The notes under the pieces are model-generated. The model saw only the letters and a program-made list of their open reading frames with translations. It was not told where the DNA came from and made no database searches. From Flavobacteriales bacterium (GTDB lineage: Bacteria; Bacteroidota; Bacteroidia; Flavobacteriales_D; Sanyastnellaceae): a stretch of 38,414 nt of DNA. The stretch is from positions 1-38,414 of the forward strand of contig DQKQ01000007.1 in NCBI GenBank assembly GCA_015660615.1, given 5' to 3'. The position numbers and the translations under genes were made by a program. Below are positions 16,309 to 23,865 of the stretch, piece by piece; position 1 is the first letter of the stretch, and the number at the start of each line of letters is the position of its first letter.

Positions 16309-17657
16309 TCTAGAAGTGTTTTTTCCACTACCGCAATGTAGTTCACCCATGCCTCCCTCAGTGCTTTTGATTTGTTATCATTCCAAAAAAGTTCCCCCTC
16401 TACAGCGTCGTTGTGATCATGTAAATGACCTTTTAACCAACTATAAAATCGATTTCCGAAAGTGGCAAAAGACCAGAATGAGAAAAAGACCTCGAAGAAA
16501 GGGCTCCAACCGAAAAAGCTGAATCCTATACCTGAAGCTAACCCTCCAAGAATAGCAGCCATAATGGTCCAAGTAATCGGATATACAAACAACCCCGCAC
16601 ATATTTTCAGAGTGCTTCTAAACGCAATCGCCTTCACTTGGTCTCCTTTAATATTTAAGAAAATTTGCTGAAGAAAAGTCGGTGCATTTGCTATCCAACT
16701 CAGTGGCTTGAGAGCTACAGCCCACCACTTCTTCTTTCTCACATCTCCATTGCTTAATCCCCAGGCCTCGACTCTCATTTTGTTTGAGTCAAATCCTTCT
16801 TTTCTTAGCTTCTCAGCAGCATCTGCTATATCATCGACATTTCCCATATTAGATATTTTATCTAAATCACGAGTAATTTTTGTCCAACCTTCAACTGAAG
16901 CTTCTGTAGTCCTTAATGCATTTACGTAGTGGATAATATCATCGTACTTCTCGTAAGGTCTAATATCTACAGCTATATTTCTCATTGCTGCTTGAATCCT
17001 TTCTGAAAGTTTCTGAAAGTGAACTTTGCCAGTTTTCTTGTCGTATAAATCCACCCATTCAATAGGTTTGCCAATTCTTAGACAAAAACGTCTCCTGAAG
17101 TCAGGGTAATCCTCGTAGTCAAGACCTAAAGGAATGACTTTAAGTCTTTTCAAATTATCGTACTTACTTACAGCACGACCCAGCAGATCACTCAGCCCAC
17201 TTTTAATTCCCCGGATAGTTTTTTGTGGATTGTGATTCCCCTCTGGGAAAAGAGAAAGAATAGCTCCGATATCTAATCTCTCAATACAGCAATCCCATAT
17301 TACATCATTCCTTTCTCTCGAATCTGGAAGCAGATCTCTCTTTCTGTAAATTGGAATACCGTGGCATTTAAAAAGGAACTTACGTACAAAGGGATTCCAA
17401 AAAACATCTGCCCTTGTTAGCCAATGAAGTTGTTGCTTTAATAATCCCGAAATCATCATGGGATCCATCAGTCCATTCTGATGATTAGAGACAAAAATAA
17501 CAGGACATTTCCCCTTAGGCAGATTGTTTTGACCTTCATAAGTAGTAATTCTATGAAATCTCTTAATGCCCTGCTTCACTAATTCTCTTGTCAAGAGATG
17601 TGTCAGTGTAACTCGTTGAATAGGCGGTGTTAAAACGGGTATTTTCTCCTTACTCAT
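16305..17657 (-). CDS. PlsC-like 1-acyl-glycerol-3-phosphate acyltransferase family protein with C-terminal membrane region
   Basis: 450 residues. The acyltransferase domain (about 15-240) has the catalytic motif VSNHQNGLMDP (NHx4D form), IPIYRKRDLL, the phosphate-binding motif LFPEGNHNP, and a later IPLGLDY. Such enzymes add a fatty acyl chain to a glycerophosphate or related lipid at the inner membrane. It is longer than a plain PlsC (about 240 residues): an alpha-helical linker and two to three hydrophobic helices follow (about 340-420), including a glycine-rich one. This long form also occurs in other Bacteroidota. ATG at 17657 lies three bases after the pheT stop, and its own stop overlaps the VOC start. 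The acyl acceptor is unknown; lysophosphatidic acid is the default guess. Confidence 0.85.
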   Translation of the reverse strand: MSKEKIPVLTPPIQRVTLTHLLTRELVKQGIKRFHRITTYEGQNNLPKGKCPVIFVSNHQNGLMDPMMISGLLKQQLHWLTRADVFWNPFVRKFLFKCHGIPIYRKRDLLPDSRERNDVIWDCCIERLDIGAILSLFPEGNHNPQKTIRGIKSGLSDLLGRAVSKYDNLKRLKVIPLGLDYEDYPDFRRRFCLRIGKPIEWVDLYDKKTGKVHFQKLSERIQAAMRNIAVDIRPYEKYDDIIHYVNALRTTEASVEGWTKITRDLDKISNMGNVDDIADAAEKLRKEGFDSNKMRVEAWGLSNGDVRKKKWWAVALKPLSWIANAPTFLQQIFLNIKGDQVKAIAFRSTLKICAGLFVYPITWTIMAAILGGLASGIGFSFFGWSPFFEVFFSFWSFATFGNRFYSWLKGHLHDHNDAVEGELFWNDNKSKALREAWVNYIAVVEKTLLE

Positions 17658-17660
17658 GCA

Positions 17661-20132
17661 TTAACGGAGTGTTGCACCAGTTGCCTTCATAATTCCCTCT
17701 AGAATCCTTGCTACGCTCTTATCGATCTGTTTGTCAGTAAGGGTTTTACTTTCATCTTGTAAGAGAAGTCCTACAGCATAACTTACCTTACCCTTCTCAA
17801 GTTTATCTCCTTCATAAACGTCAAATAATGACATCTCTTTTAGGATTTTATTTTCGGCTTTAAAAGCAAATTCTTTAATAGATTCGAAACTAATACCTTT
17901 ATCAATAATTAATGACAGGTCTCTTTTTACAGAAGGGAATTTAGGGAGTTCTTTAGCAATAATTTTTCTTTTCTTCCGAGCTTTCAATAGCGGCTTCACC
18001 AGTAAATCTGCCCAAAATACAGGCTCGTCAACTTTGCACATTTTTGTAACGTCTGGGTGTACTTGTCCAAATCTACCAATGACATTGTTTCCAATTTTAA
18101 TCACATTACCTTCTAGCAGTAATCCTCCTTCATCAACTATTTCGCTCACTTTAGAACTCACACCGACTTGATCCAGCAATTCTCCTACTGCGTCCTTCAG
18201 AGTAAACATATCTACATTATCGTCTTGTTCATTCCAGTTTACTGGCATCTTCCTCCCTGTAATCCACAAGCTTAAATGCTCGGTTTCTTTATATCCAGAT
18301 GTCTCCCCTTTATCGTTCACTTTGTAAGTCCTCCCAAATTCAAAAAGTTTTAAATCTGCAGATTTGTGATTTTTATTTCTCGCGATTGCCTCTAACCCTT
18401 GAAAGACGAGACTTTGCCTCATCACCCCTAAATCGCCACTCAGCGGATTGAGAATTTCAACAGTAGTCTTGGGATTAAGGTCGGAGTCTTTCCAACACTG
18501 CTCTGAATAGGCAGCCTTTGTTAGTGAATTCGACATAATTTCGTTATATCCTCTAGCCACAAGCGTCGATGCAAGGCCAAACAGTATATCCTCTTTATCG
18601 GGCTCCGATGACACTTCAAGAGTTGAAGAAATTCGAGAGGGAATCTCTATTTGATCAAATCCATGAACTCTAAGAATTTCCTCAACAACGTCTGCCGGCC
18701 TAGTAACATCACTGCGGTAAGCAGAAACCATCAAGTTCATCCCTTCCTTACTTTCTGACCGTACCTCAATATCAAGCGCTCCTAAGATTGACTTCACGTG
18801 AGTTCTATCCAGCTTCAATCCTATCATCTTATCGAGCATATCCCATTTGAGGTCAACCTCATATCCAGGTGCAGAGTTCGTTTCCCCGAGCTCTACAGCC
18901 CCAACTACTTTAGCTCCGCTCCACTCACAAATCAGTTCTGCCGCTCTTTCTGCTGCCGCCTTCACCATATTCGGATCCACCTGTCTCTCGAACCTGAAAG
19001 AAGCGTCTGTATAAAGTCCATGCCTCTTAGCGGATTTTCTCACGGAGACGGGATTGAAGAATGCAGACTCTAATAAAATGCGGGTGGTACTATCGCTTAC
19101 TCCGTGCTTAGAACTACCAAATACTCCCGCTATGCACATCGCCTCGTTCGCGTCTGCAATTACGAGGTCTGACGAGTTTAACTTTCGTTCTGTAGAATCG
19201 AGAGTAGTTATTTTCTCGCCATTAGCGGCAAGCCTCACTTTCAGTTCTCCTTGGATAGTTTCGGTGTCGAAGGCGTGGAGTGGTTGGCCTAACTCATGAA
19301 GAACATAGTTAGTAGCATCCACAACATTGTTAATTGGAGTGCACCCTATTCCACGAAGAAACCTCTGTGCATGCTCTGGCGAAGGCGCAATCTTCACACC
19401 CTCTAACTCGACTAAAGTATAACGTGGGGCTAAATCACTTACCTCTACAGATGCTTTAAAACCTCCTGTGAGTCCTTTCGAGAAGTCAATGTTAGATCCA
19501 CCTAGTGTCTCGATTTTATCAAGTCCTGTTTGAGTAAACTCGCTAACGGTTCCGTGCATAAGGCCAGCCCTCAGATCTCGAGCTACGCCTAAGTGCCCCA
19601 TCGCATCATTTCTGTTAGGTGTTAGTCCGAGTTCGAGAACTTCGTCCGATCCGACCTCAAAAACTTCGCTTACAAGTGTGCCTGGACTCCACTTTTGATC
19701 CAGCTGTATTATTCCACCGTTAGGTGTTCCCACACCTACTTCCTCAGCTCCACAAAGCATTCCGAGACTTACCTCACCACGAATCTTCCCTTTCTTAATC
19801 TTAAATGGTTCGCCTTCCATAGGACAAAGTTCAGCTCCAACAGTAGCTACAACCACTTTTAATCCTTTAGCGGCATTAGGTGCGCCACAAACAATATCAA
19901 GCGCGTCTCCTGAGCCTATATCAACTTTGCAACAACGAAGTCTATCTGCATTTGGGTGCTGGTGGCATTCTGTAATATGTCCCACTACGAGCCCGCGCAA
20001 TCCACCCGGGACATCATCAACGGTCTCTACTCCTTCTATCTCAAGTCCTGTAGCTGTTAACACTACTGCAGCATCATCTGCTGATAGTGCAACACTTAGG
20101 AACTCCTTAATCTTTCTATATGATACCTTCAT
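17661..20132 (-). CDS. pheT: Phenylalanine--tRNA ligase beta subunit
   Basis: 823 residues, normal for bacterial PheT, which with PheS forms the (alpha-beta)2 enzyme charging tRNA-Phe. Domains in order: N-terminal B1 (KVSYRKIKEFL), an EMAP/Trbp111-like tRNA-binding domain (about 40-150; VGHITECHQHPNADRLRCCKVD), the B3/B4 editing domain (about 210-385; NNVVDATNYVLHELGQPLHAFD), B5 (about 405-475), the catalytic-like core, and the C-terminal anticodon-binding FDX-ACB domain (about 725-823; FPSVKRDLSLII). ATG at 20132 follows a promoter shared with the divergent tRNA-Pro gene. pheS is not adjacent but lies about 1.7 kb away on the other strand. Acyltransferase and phosphate-response genes follow without gaps. 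Confidence 0.97.
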   Translation of the reverse strand: MKVSYRKIKEFLSVALSADDAAVVLTATGLEIEGVETVDDVPGGLRGLVVGHITECHQHPNADRLRCCKVDIGSGDALDIVCGAPNAAKGLKVVVATVGAELCPMEGEPFKIKKGKIRGEVSLGMLCGAEEVGVGTPNGGIIQLDQKWSPGTLVSEVFEVGSDEVLELGLTPNRNDAMGHLGVARDLRAGLMHGTVSEFTQTGLDKIETLGGSNIDFSKGLTGGFKASVEVSDLAPRYTLVELEGVKIAPSPEHAQRFLRGIGCTPINNVVDATNYVLHELGQPLHAFDTETIQGELKVRLAANGEKITTLDSTERKLNSSDLVIADANEAMCIAGVFGSSKHGVSDSTTRILLESAFFNPVSVRKSAKRHGLYTDASFRFERQVDPNMVKAAAERAAELICEWSGAKVVGAVELGETNSAPGYEVDLKWDMLDKMIGLKLDRTHVKSILGALDIEVRSESKEGMNLMVSAYRSDVTRPADVVEEILRVHGFDQIEIPSRISSTLEVSSEPDKEDILFGLASTLVARGYNEIMSNSLTKAAYSEQCWKDSDLNPKTTVEILNPLSGDLGVMRQSLVFQGLEAIARNKNHKSADLKLFEFGRTYKVNDKGETSGYKETEHLSLWITGRKMPVNWNEQDDNVDMFTLKDAVGELLDQVGVSSKVSEIVDEGGLLLEGNVIKIGNNVIGRFGQVHPDVTKMCKVDEPVFWADLLVKPLLKARKKRKIIAKELPKFPSVKRDLSLIIDKGISFESIKEFAFKAENKILKEMSLFDVYEGDKLEKGKVSYAVGLLLQDESKTLTDKQIDKSVARILEGIMKATGATLR

Positions 20133-20134
20133 AA

Positions 20135-20178
20135 TTGGTTTTAAAGTGATGCAAAGTTACTAACTTTGAGTCCCCAAA
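20135..20178. promoter_or_regulatory. Back-to-back divergent promoters for pheT and tRNA-Pro
   Basis: CAAAGTTA (20152-20159), one base, and TAACTTTG (20161-20168) form a perfect 8-base inverted repeat. Each arm is an exact TAnnTTTG -7 element, one on each strand. For the tRNA, TTGG at 20135-20138 can serve as -33 (22-base spacing), and transcription would begin about 5 bases before the tRNA. For pheT, TTTG on the minus strand (20178-20175) is a possible -33 but is closer than usual (15 bases). The two -7 elements cannot be melted by two polymerases at once, so the two transcripts probably compete. Confidence 0.65.
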
Positions 20179-20179
20179 T

Positions 20180-20252
20180 CGGGATGTAGCTCAGTTGGTA
20201 GAGTACGCGTCTGGGGGACGTGAAGTCGCAGGTTCAAGTCCTGTCATCCCGA
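20180..20252 (+). tRNA. tRNA-Pro (anticodon GGG)
   Basis: Complete cloverleaf: acceptor CGGGATG with CATCCCG (7 pairs), D arm GCTC/GAGT with loop AGTTGGTA, anticodon stem CGCGT/ACGTG around loop CTGGGGG (anticodon GGG), and T arm GCAGG/CCTGT with TTCAAGT. C1:G72 and A73 are the identity bases of bacterial tRNA-Pro. CCA is not encoded (the next bases are CAA), so it must be added after transcription. It reads proline codons CCC and CCT. It stands alone between pheT and a small plus-strand gene. Confidence 0.95.
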
Positions 20253-20303
20253 CAATAAATCCGCAAGGGCATATACACGCAGTGTGTCACCTCTTTTGCA
20301 TAG

Positions 20304-20311
20304 TAATTTTG
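20304..20311 (+). promoter_or_regulatory. Candidate -7 element upstream of the 113-residue protein gene
   Basis: TAATTTTG is an exact TAnnTTTG match 19 bases before the ATG at 20331. No clear TTG/TTTG is found at -33, so the call is tentative; transcription could also read through from the tRNA. Confidence 0.4.
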
Positions 20312-20330
20312 AGGACTTAAAACGTAAATA

Positions 20331-20672
20331 ATGGATTTTGCATTCGAGAAAGACTGGAATAAGTTGGTTAAGATGATGATGGATAGGTTTGGCGAGCAGC
20401 CCGATGTTACTTCAATGGTGTTTGCGGTAGGGTTGCAAGAAGTGTCCCAAGGTCCAAGTGAATACAAGAAGGATGATAAGGTTAACCTGATTCATGTAGG
20501 TATATGCACCTTGTTAGAACCACTGGGGTATTATAAAACTCTCGGTTTAGATGATGATGGTTGGCCACATTTTGAAAGAGTGGGGGAGTTGCCAGAACTA
20601 GATTCAGATGAACAAGAATTATTGTTAAAGCGTCAACTAGTGGACTACTTTGCTGCTTGGATAGATGAATAG
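20331..20672 (+). CDS. Conserved hypothetical protein, 113 residues
   Basis: Not recognised as a characterised family. It is a soluble, acidic, mostly helical protein with no signal peptide or membrane segment. Notable segments are the opening FEKDWNKLVKMMMDRFGEQPDV, shortened here to its pattern of an amphipathic helix, a central strand region MVFAVGLQEV, and a helical C terminus with many acidic residues (SDEQELLLKRQ). Small proteins of this look are present in other Bacteroidota, which together with the candidate promoter and a continuous ATG-started frame supports it as real. It lies between tRNA-Pro and a convergent lipoprotein gene 8 bases away. Confidence 0.65.
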   Translation: MDFAFEKDWNKLVKMMMDRFGEQPDVTSMVFAVGLQEVSQGPSEYKKDDKVNLIHVGICTLLEPLGYYKTLGLDDDGWPHFERVGELPELDSDEQELLLKRQLVDYFAAWIDE

Positions 20673-20680
20673 ATTTGCGA

Positions 20681-21064
20681 CTACTCTACAATTACCTCTT
20701 CGCTATTTGTCTCCATCTCCTCAATTTTTATGAGGCCAGAACCGTATAGAGATCCTTTACTAGCTTCGATATCTAGCACGGCAAATCCCGCTTGGCCACC
20801 AACGTAGAAATTAGAAAAATCAAAAGAAACGAAGCCTTCTTCAGAAGTTGTTCGGGTAGTGTCAAACCTAGGCTCACCAACAAAATCTTCATCTAGAGAT
20901 CCGAGAGCAAAGAGGCGAACATCACAGCCAGCAACCGGGATTTTTTCACCCACAGCATCGACTCTATAAACCTGAATATTTGCGACGGTATCTTCAATTT
21001 TATAACAACTAGAAGCAAAAATTACGATTGCAGCGAGAGTGAGTGTTGGAAATAGGCGGTTCAT
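20681..21064 (-). CDS. Small lipoprotein with beta-sandwich-like mature part
   Basis: 127 residues. A lipoprotein signal peptide ends in the lipobox ASSC (Cys20), so it should be lipid-anchored in the envelope. The mature part is acidic, has two further cysteines in total including the anchor, and shows the layout of a transthyretin/carboxypeptidase-regulatory-like sandwich (VYRVDAVGEKIPVAGCDVRLF, then a TTSEEGFVSFDF turn, a pattern of peptidase-associated folds). No function can be assigned. It is monocistronic, convergent with the 113-residue gene and divergent from the cyclophilin gene (51 bases between starts). Confidence 0.7.
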   Translation of the reverse strand: MNRLFPTLTLAAIVIFASSCYKIEDTVANIQVYRVDAVGEKIPVAGCDVRLFALGSLDEDFVGEPRFDTTRTTSEEGFVSFDFSNFYVGGQAGFAVLDIEASKGSLYGSGLIKIEEMETNSEEVIVE

Positions 21065-21115
21065 AGCAGTAGGGGTTATAACTTAGCGTGTTCAATTCCG
21101 AAGGTTACAAATATC

Positions 21116-21826
21116 ATGAAAAAATCTTATACTAACACAATTTTAGGAACATTCGCTTTATTATTTGGTGCCATTATTATGATGTCTGTATCAGGATGTG
21201 ATAAAAAAGAGGCTTCTAATACTAATCGCAAAGCCGTTATTCACACAGAATTTGGTGATATGATAGTTCTCCTTTCAGACTCTACCCCTTTACACAGAGA
21301 TAACTTTCTAAAGCTCACTGAAGAAGGTTTTTACGAAAATTTACTCTTTCACAGAGTCATGAAAGGCTTTATGGTCCAAGGTGGAGACCCCAATAGTCGT
21401 GATGCTCAGCAAGGGGCTAGACTTGGAAGTGGTGGGCCGGGTTACACTGTTGAGAATGAAATCAGAGCAGACCACATCCATATTAAGGGTGCTTTATCTG
21501 CTGCTAGACAGCCAGATAACGTGAATCCTGATTTTCGTTCCTCAGGTAGTCAATTCTATATAGTCGATGGAAAAACATACAAAACAGGAGAGTTGAAGTC
21601 ATTCGAGCATAAACTTAGGGCAGATAACCCCGAGTTTTCTTACACAGATGATCATATAAACCAGTATGCAGACCTAGGTGGAACTCCATTTCTTGATATG
21701 AATTATACAGTTTTTGGATTAGTCATAGAAGGAATTGATATAATAGATTCTATTGCAGCAAGAAAAGTAGCTAGAGGAAACAGGCCATTAGTGGATATTA
21801 AATTTAGTGTTGAAGTACTGAAATAA
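21116..21826 (+). CDS. Cyclophilin-type peptidylprolyl isomerase lipoprotein
   Basis: 236 residues. The lipobox SVSGC (Cys28) marks it as a lipoprotein acting in the periplasm or outer membrane. The cyclophilin domain (about 40-235) shows FHRVMKGFMVQGGDP with the catalytic arginine of the FHRV segment, SSGSQFYIV with its core glutamine-phenylalanine pair, and the closing strand DIKFSVEVL. The family isomerises X-Pro bonds and helps fold exported proteins; a long insertion around residues 160-190 is usual for Bacteroidota members. Its stop overlaps the pheS start by one base (TAATG), so the two genes are translated from one message. Confidence 0.92.
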   Translation: MKKSYTNTILGTFALLFGAIIMMSVSGCDKKEASNTNRKAVIHTEFGDMIVLLSDSTPLHRDNFLKLTEEGFYENLLFHRVMKGFMVQGGDPNSRDAQQGARLGSGGPGYTVENEIRADHIHIKGALSAARQPDNVNPDFRSSGSQFYIVDGKTYKTGELKSFEHKLRADNPEFSYTDDHINQYADLGGTPFLDMNYTVFGLVIEGIDIIDSIAARKVARGNRPLVDIKFSVEVLK

Positions 21827-22848
21827 TGAGGGAGGAATTAGATGAATTGCTTAATGATATAGTTGGAAGAGTTTTCAATTCTATTGAAGAAGTAGAGGCT
21901 TTTCGAGTTGAGTTTTTAGGTAGACAAGGCAAGATGAAGGATCTGATGTCTCAGTTTCGAGATGTTGCCCCTGAGGACAAGCGTGAGCTCGGCCCTCTGA
22001 TTAACAAAGTCAAGGGTGCAGTGGAAGAAAGAGTTTCGTTAGAGCAAGCTGCTTTTAATCGCAAAGTAGATACAAAGGCTAGTGGAGTTGATCCCTCTCG
22101 CCCAGCTGGAGGGGTGCCACAAGGAACTCACCATCCTCTTCAAGTGGTGAGACGTGAGATTGTGGGTATATTTAAAAATATGGGCTTTGGAGTTGTAGAA
22201 GGCCCTGAGATAGAGGATGATTGGCATGTGTTTAGTGGACTCAACTTCCCCCCAGAGCATCCAGCTCGTGATATGCAAGACACTTTCTTTATTGAAAGAA
22301 ATCCTGATATGCTTCTAAGAACCCATACTAGTTCAGTACAGGTCAGGGAGATGGAGAAGCGTAAGCCACCCATGCGCATTATTATGCCTGGCCGTGTGTT
22401 CAGGAACGAGGCGGTCTCAGCTAGAGCTCATTGTATTTTTCACCAAATCGAAGGACTATACATTGACGAAGGGGTGTCATTTGCTGACTTAAAACAGAAC
22501 CTACTTCACTTTGCACAAAAGTTTTTCGGGCCTGATACTAAGATTAGGCTTAGACCCTCTTACTTCCCATTCACAGAGCCTAGCGCAGAGGTTGATGTTT
22601 ATTGGGGTCTTGAGACAGAGGTCGATAAGAAGATTACAAAGGGAACTGGGTGGCTAGAGATTCTGGGATGCGGTATGGTGGATCCTAATGTACTTGAAGT
22701 AAACGGAATCGACTCTAAAAAGTACAGTGGATTTGCTTTTGGTATGGGAATAGAGCGAATTACGATGCTTAAATACCAAATAGGTGATCTTCGTCTGTTC
22801 TTCGAAAATGACAAGCGTTTCCTAGATCAGTTCAAAGGTGAGCGATAA
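21826..22848 (+). CDS. pheS: Phenylalanine--tRNA ligase alpha subunit
   Basis: 340 residues, normal length. The N-terminal coiled-coil arm that binds tRNA-Phe covers about 1-85. The class II catalytic core follows: motif 1 region (PLQVVRREIVGIFKNMGFGV), the phenylalanine pocket (FSGLNFPPEHPARDMQDTF), motif 2 (GRVFRNEAVSARAHCIFHQIEG) in slightly unusual form with SARAH where TDATH or SARH is common, and motif 3 (GFAFGMGIERITML). It is translationally coupled to the cyclophilin gene by a TAATG overlap, not to pheT, which lies on the opposite strand across tRNA-Pro. Confidence 0.97.
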   Translation: MREELDELLNDIVGRVFNSIEEVEAFRVEFLGRQGKMKDLMSQFRDVAPEDKRELGPLINKVKGAVEERVSLEQAAFNRKVDTKASGVDPSRPAGGVPQGTHHPLQVVRREIVGIFKNMGFGVVEGPEIEDDWHVFSGLNFPPEHPARDMQDTFFIERNPDMLLRTHTSSVQVREMEKRKPPMRIIMPGRVFRNEAVSARAHCIFHQIEGLYIDEGVSFADLKQNLLHFAQKFFGPDTKIRLRPSYFPFTEPSAEVDVYWGLETEVDKKITKGTGWLEILGCGMVDPNVLEVNGIDSKKYSGFAFGMGIERITMLKYQIGDLRLFFENDKRFLDQFKGER

Positions 22849-22860
22849 TTATACTGGCTT

Positions 22861-23865
22861 TTACTCGCTGTAAACAATAGAAAGAACGGTCTTTCCTACA
22901 GCTTCGAGCGTAGATCGGTCAATCACGTCCATATTGTCGGCATGAGTATGGTGGAATGGCCCATAACCCATGGGTATCACGTTCATCCTGTAGTCTACAA
23001 TATTTACGCTCGGTACGCCACCCAATTCGCTTACGAAGAGGTTGTCGTCAATTGTAGCTGGCGTTTCCCTATTTTGAAACCATCTCCCGTACCCTAATTT
23101 TTCAGCTCTAGACCAAACCTTTCTCACTACGCTTGGCGCATACCTCATCGAGGTTCCTTCTCGATTAAAAACCGCATCTTTTGCCCCCACCATATCTAAT
23201 AGAATTCCGAATCTCGCCCTATACCCATACCGATGTGGCTGCTTAGCCCAAAGCTGACTCCCTAAACACCAATCCAAATAACTCGTGCTCGTTGAAGGAG
23301 TTCCCTCTGGAGCTCCGTAATCTTCACCATCAAAAAAGACAATATCTACTCCTACGTTTGGAGCTTTATCTCCCAATTGTCTAGCAATTTCTAGTAAAAC
23401 CCCTACTCCAGATCCTCCATCGTTGGCTCCGTCAATAGGCTCATTTATTCTGATGATATCTTTGTCAGCAAATGGCCTAGTATCCCAATGCGCGTAAAGC
23501 ATAATACGATTCTTGGAGTCGAGATTATACTGCCCCACTATATTTGATAGCTCGAGAATTTTCCCGTCAAAAGCTTTTGATTTCCCTTTCTGTACAATAA
23601 CGTTCGCGCCATGTCTCCTTAGCTCATCGGCTAACCATTCACCACAATTATCGTGCTCCACAGAATTAGGAACCCTCGGTCCAAAGGCGACCTGGCGCTC
23701 AATGTAGATGTAGGCCGAATCATTAGAAAATTCAGGCACCTCCACGCTATCTCGCCCCGCTTCAACTTCCACAACTCGTTCCTTACCACCTTCATCACTC
23801 TCGCATCCACACATGACTCCACATAAAATTAAAACTCCGACTACCAAGTTTTTCAATCTATTCAT
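22861..23865 (-). CDS. Glutaminyl-peptide cyclotransferase-like M28 family lipoprotein
   Basis: 334 residues with a lipoprotein signal peptide (lipobox around MCGC), followed by an acidic stretch CESDEGG that resembles surface-export signals of Bacteroidota lipoproteins. The M28/QC fold is clear: YAHWDTRPFAD, GANDGGSGVGVLLEIA (metal Asp), FFDGEDYG (catalytic Glu), LLDMVGAKD, ATIDDNLF, and FHHTHADNMDVID (metal His). The single-zinc Asp-Glu-His pattern and the tail match glutaminyl cyclases, which turn N-terminal Gln into pyroglutamate, better than aminopeptidases, but activity cannot be proved from sequence. Four exported proteins in this window have predicted mature N-terminal Gln. Its start overlaps the cysS stop by 8 bases. 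Confidence 0.82.
   Translation of the reverse strand: MNRLKNLVVGVLILCGVMCGCESDEGGKERVVEVEAGRDSVEVPEFSNDSAYIYIERQVAFGPRVPNSVEHDNCGEWLADELRRHGANVIVQKGKSKAFDGKILELSNIVGQYNLDSKNRIMLYAHWDTRPFADKDIIRINEPIDGANDGGSGVGVLLEIARQLGDKAPNVGVDIVFFDGEDYGAPEGTPSTSTSYLDWCLGSQLWAKQPHRYGYRARFGILLDMVGAKDAVFNREGTSMRYAPSVVRKVWSRAEKLGYGRWFQNRETPATIDDNLFVSELGGVPSVNIVDYRMNVIPMGYGPFHHTHADNMDVIDRSTLEAVGKTVLSIVYSE

Noticed and set aside
16309..16350. Longer N terminus for the VOC protein
   Set aside because: ATG 16308 forms a standard ATGA overlap and begins where the VOC fold begins.
22841..22890. AGCGA/TCGCT pairing between pheS and the cyclase gene as a terminator
   Set aside because: Only five pairs with a loop near 20 bases and no T run after it.
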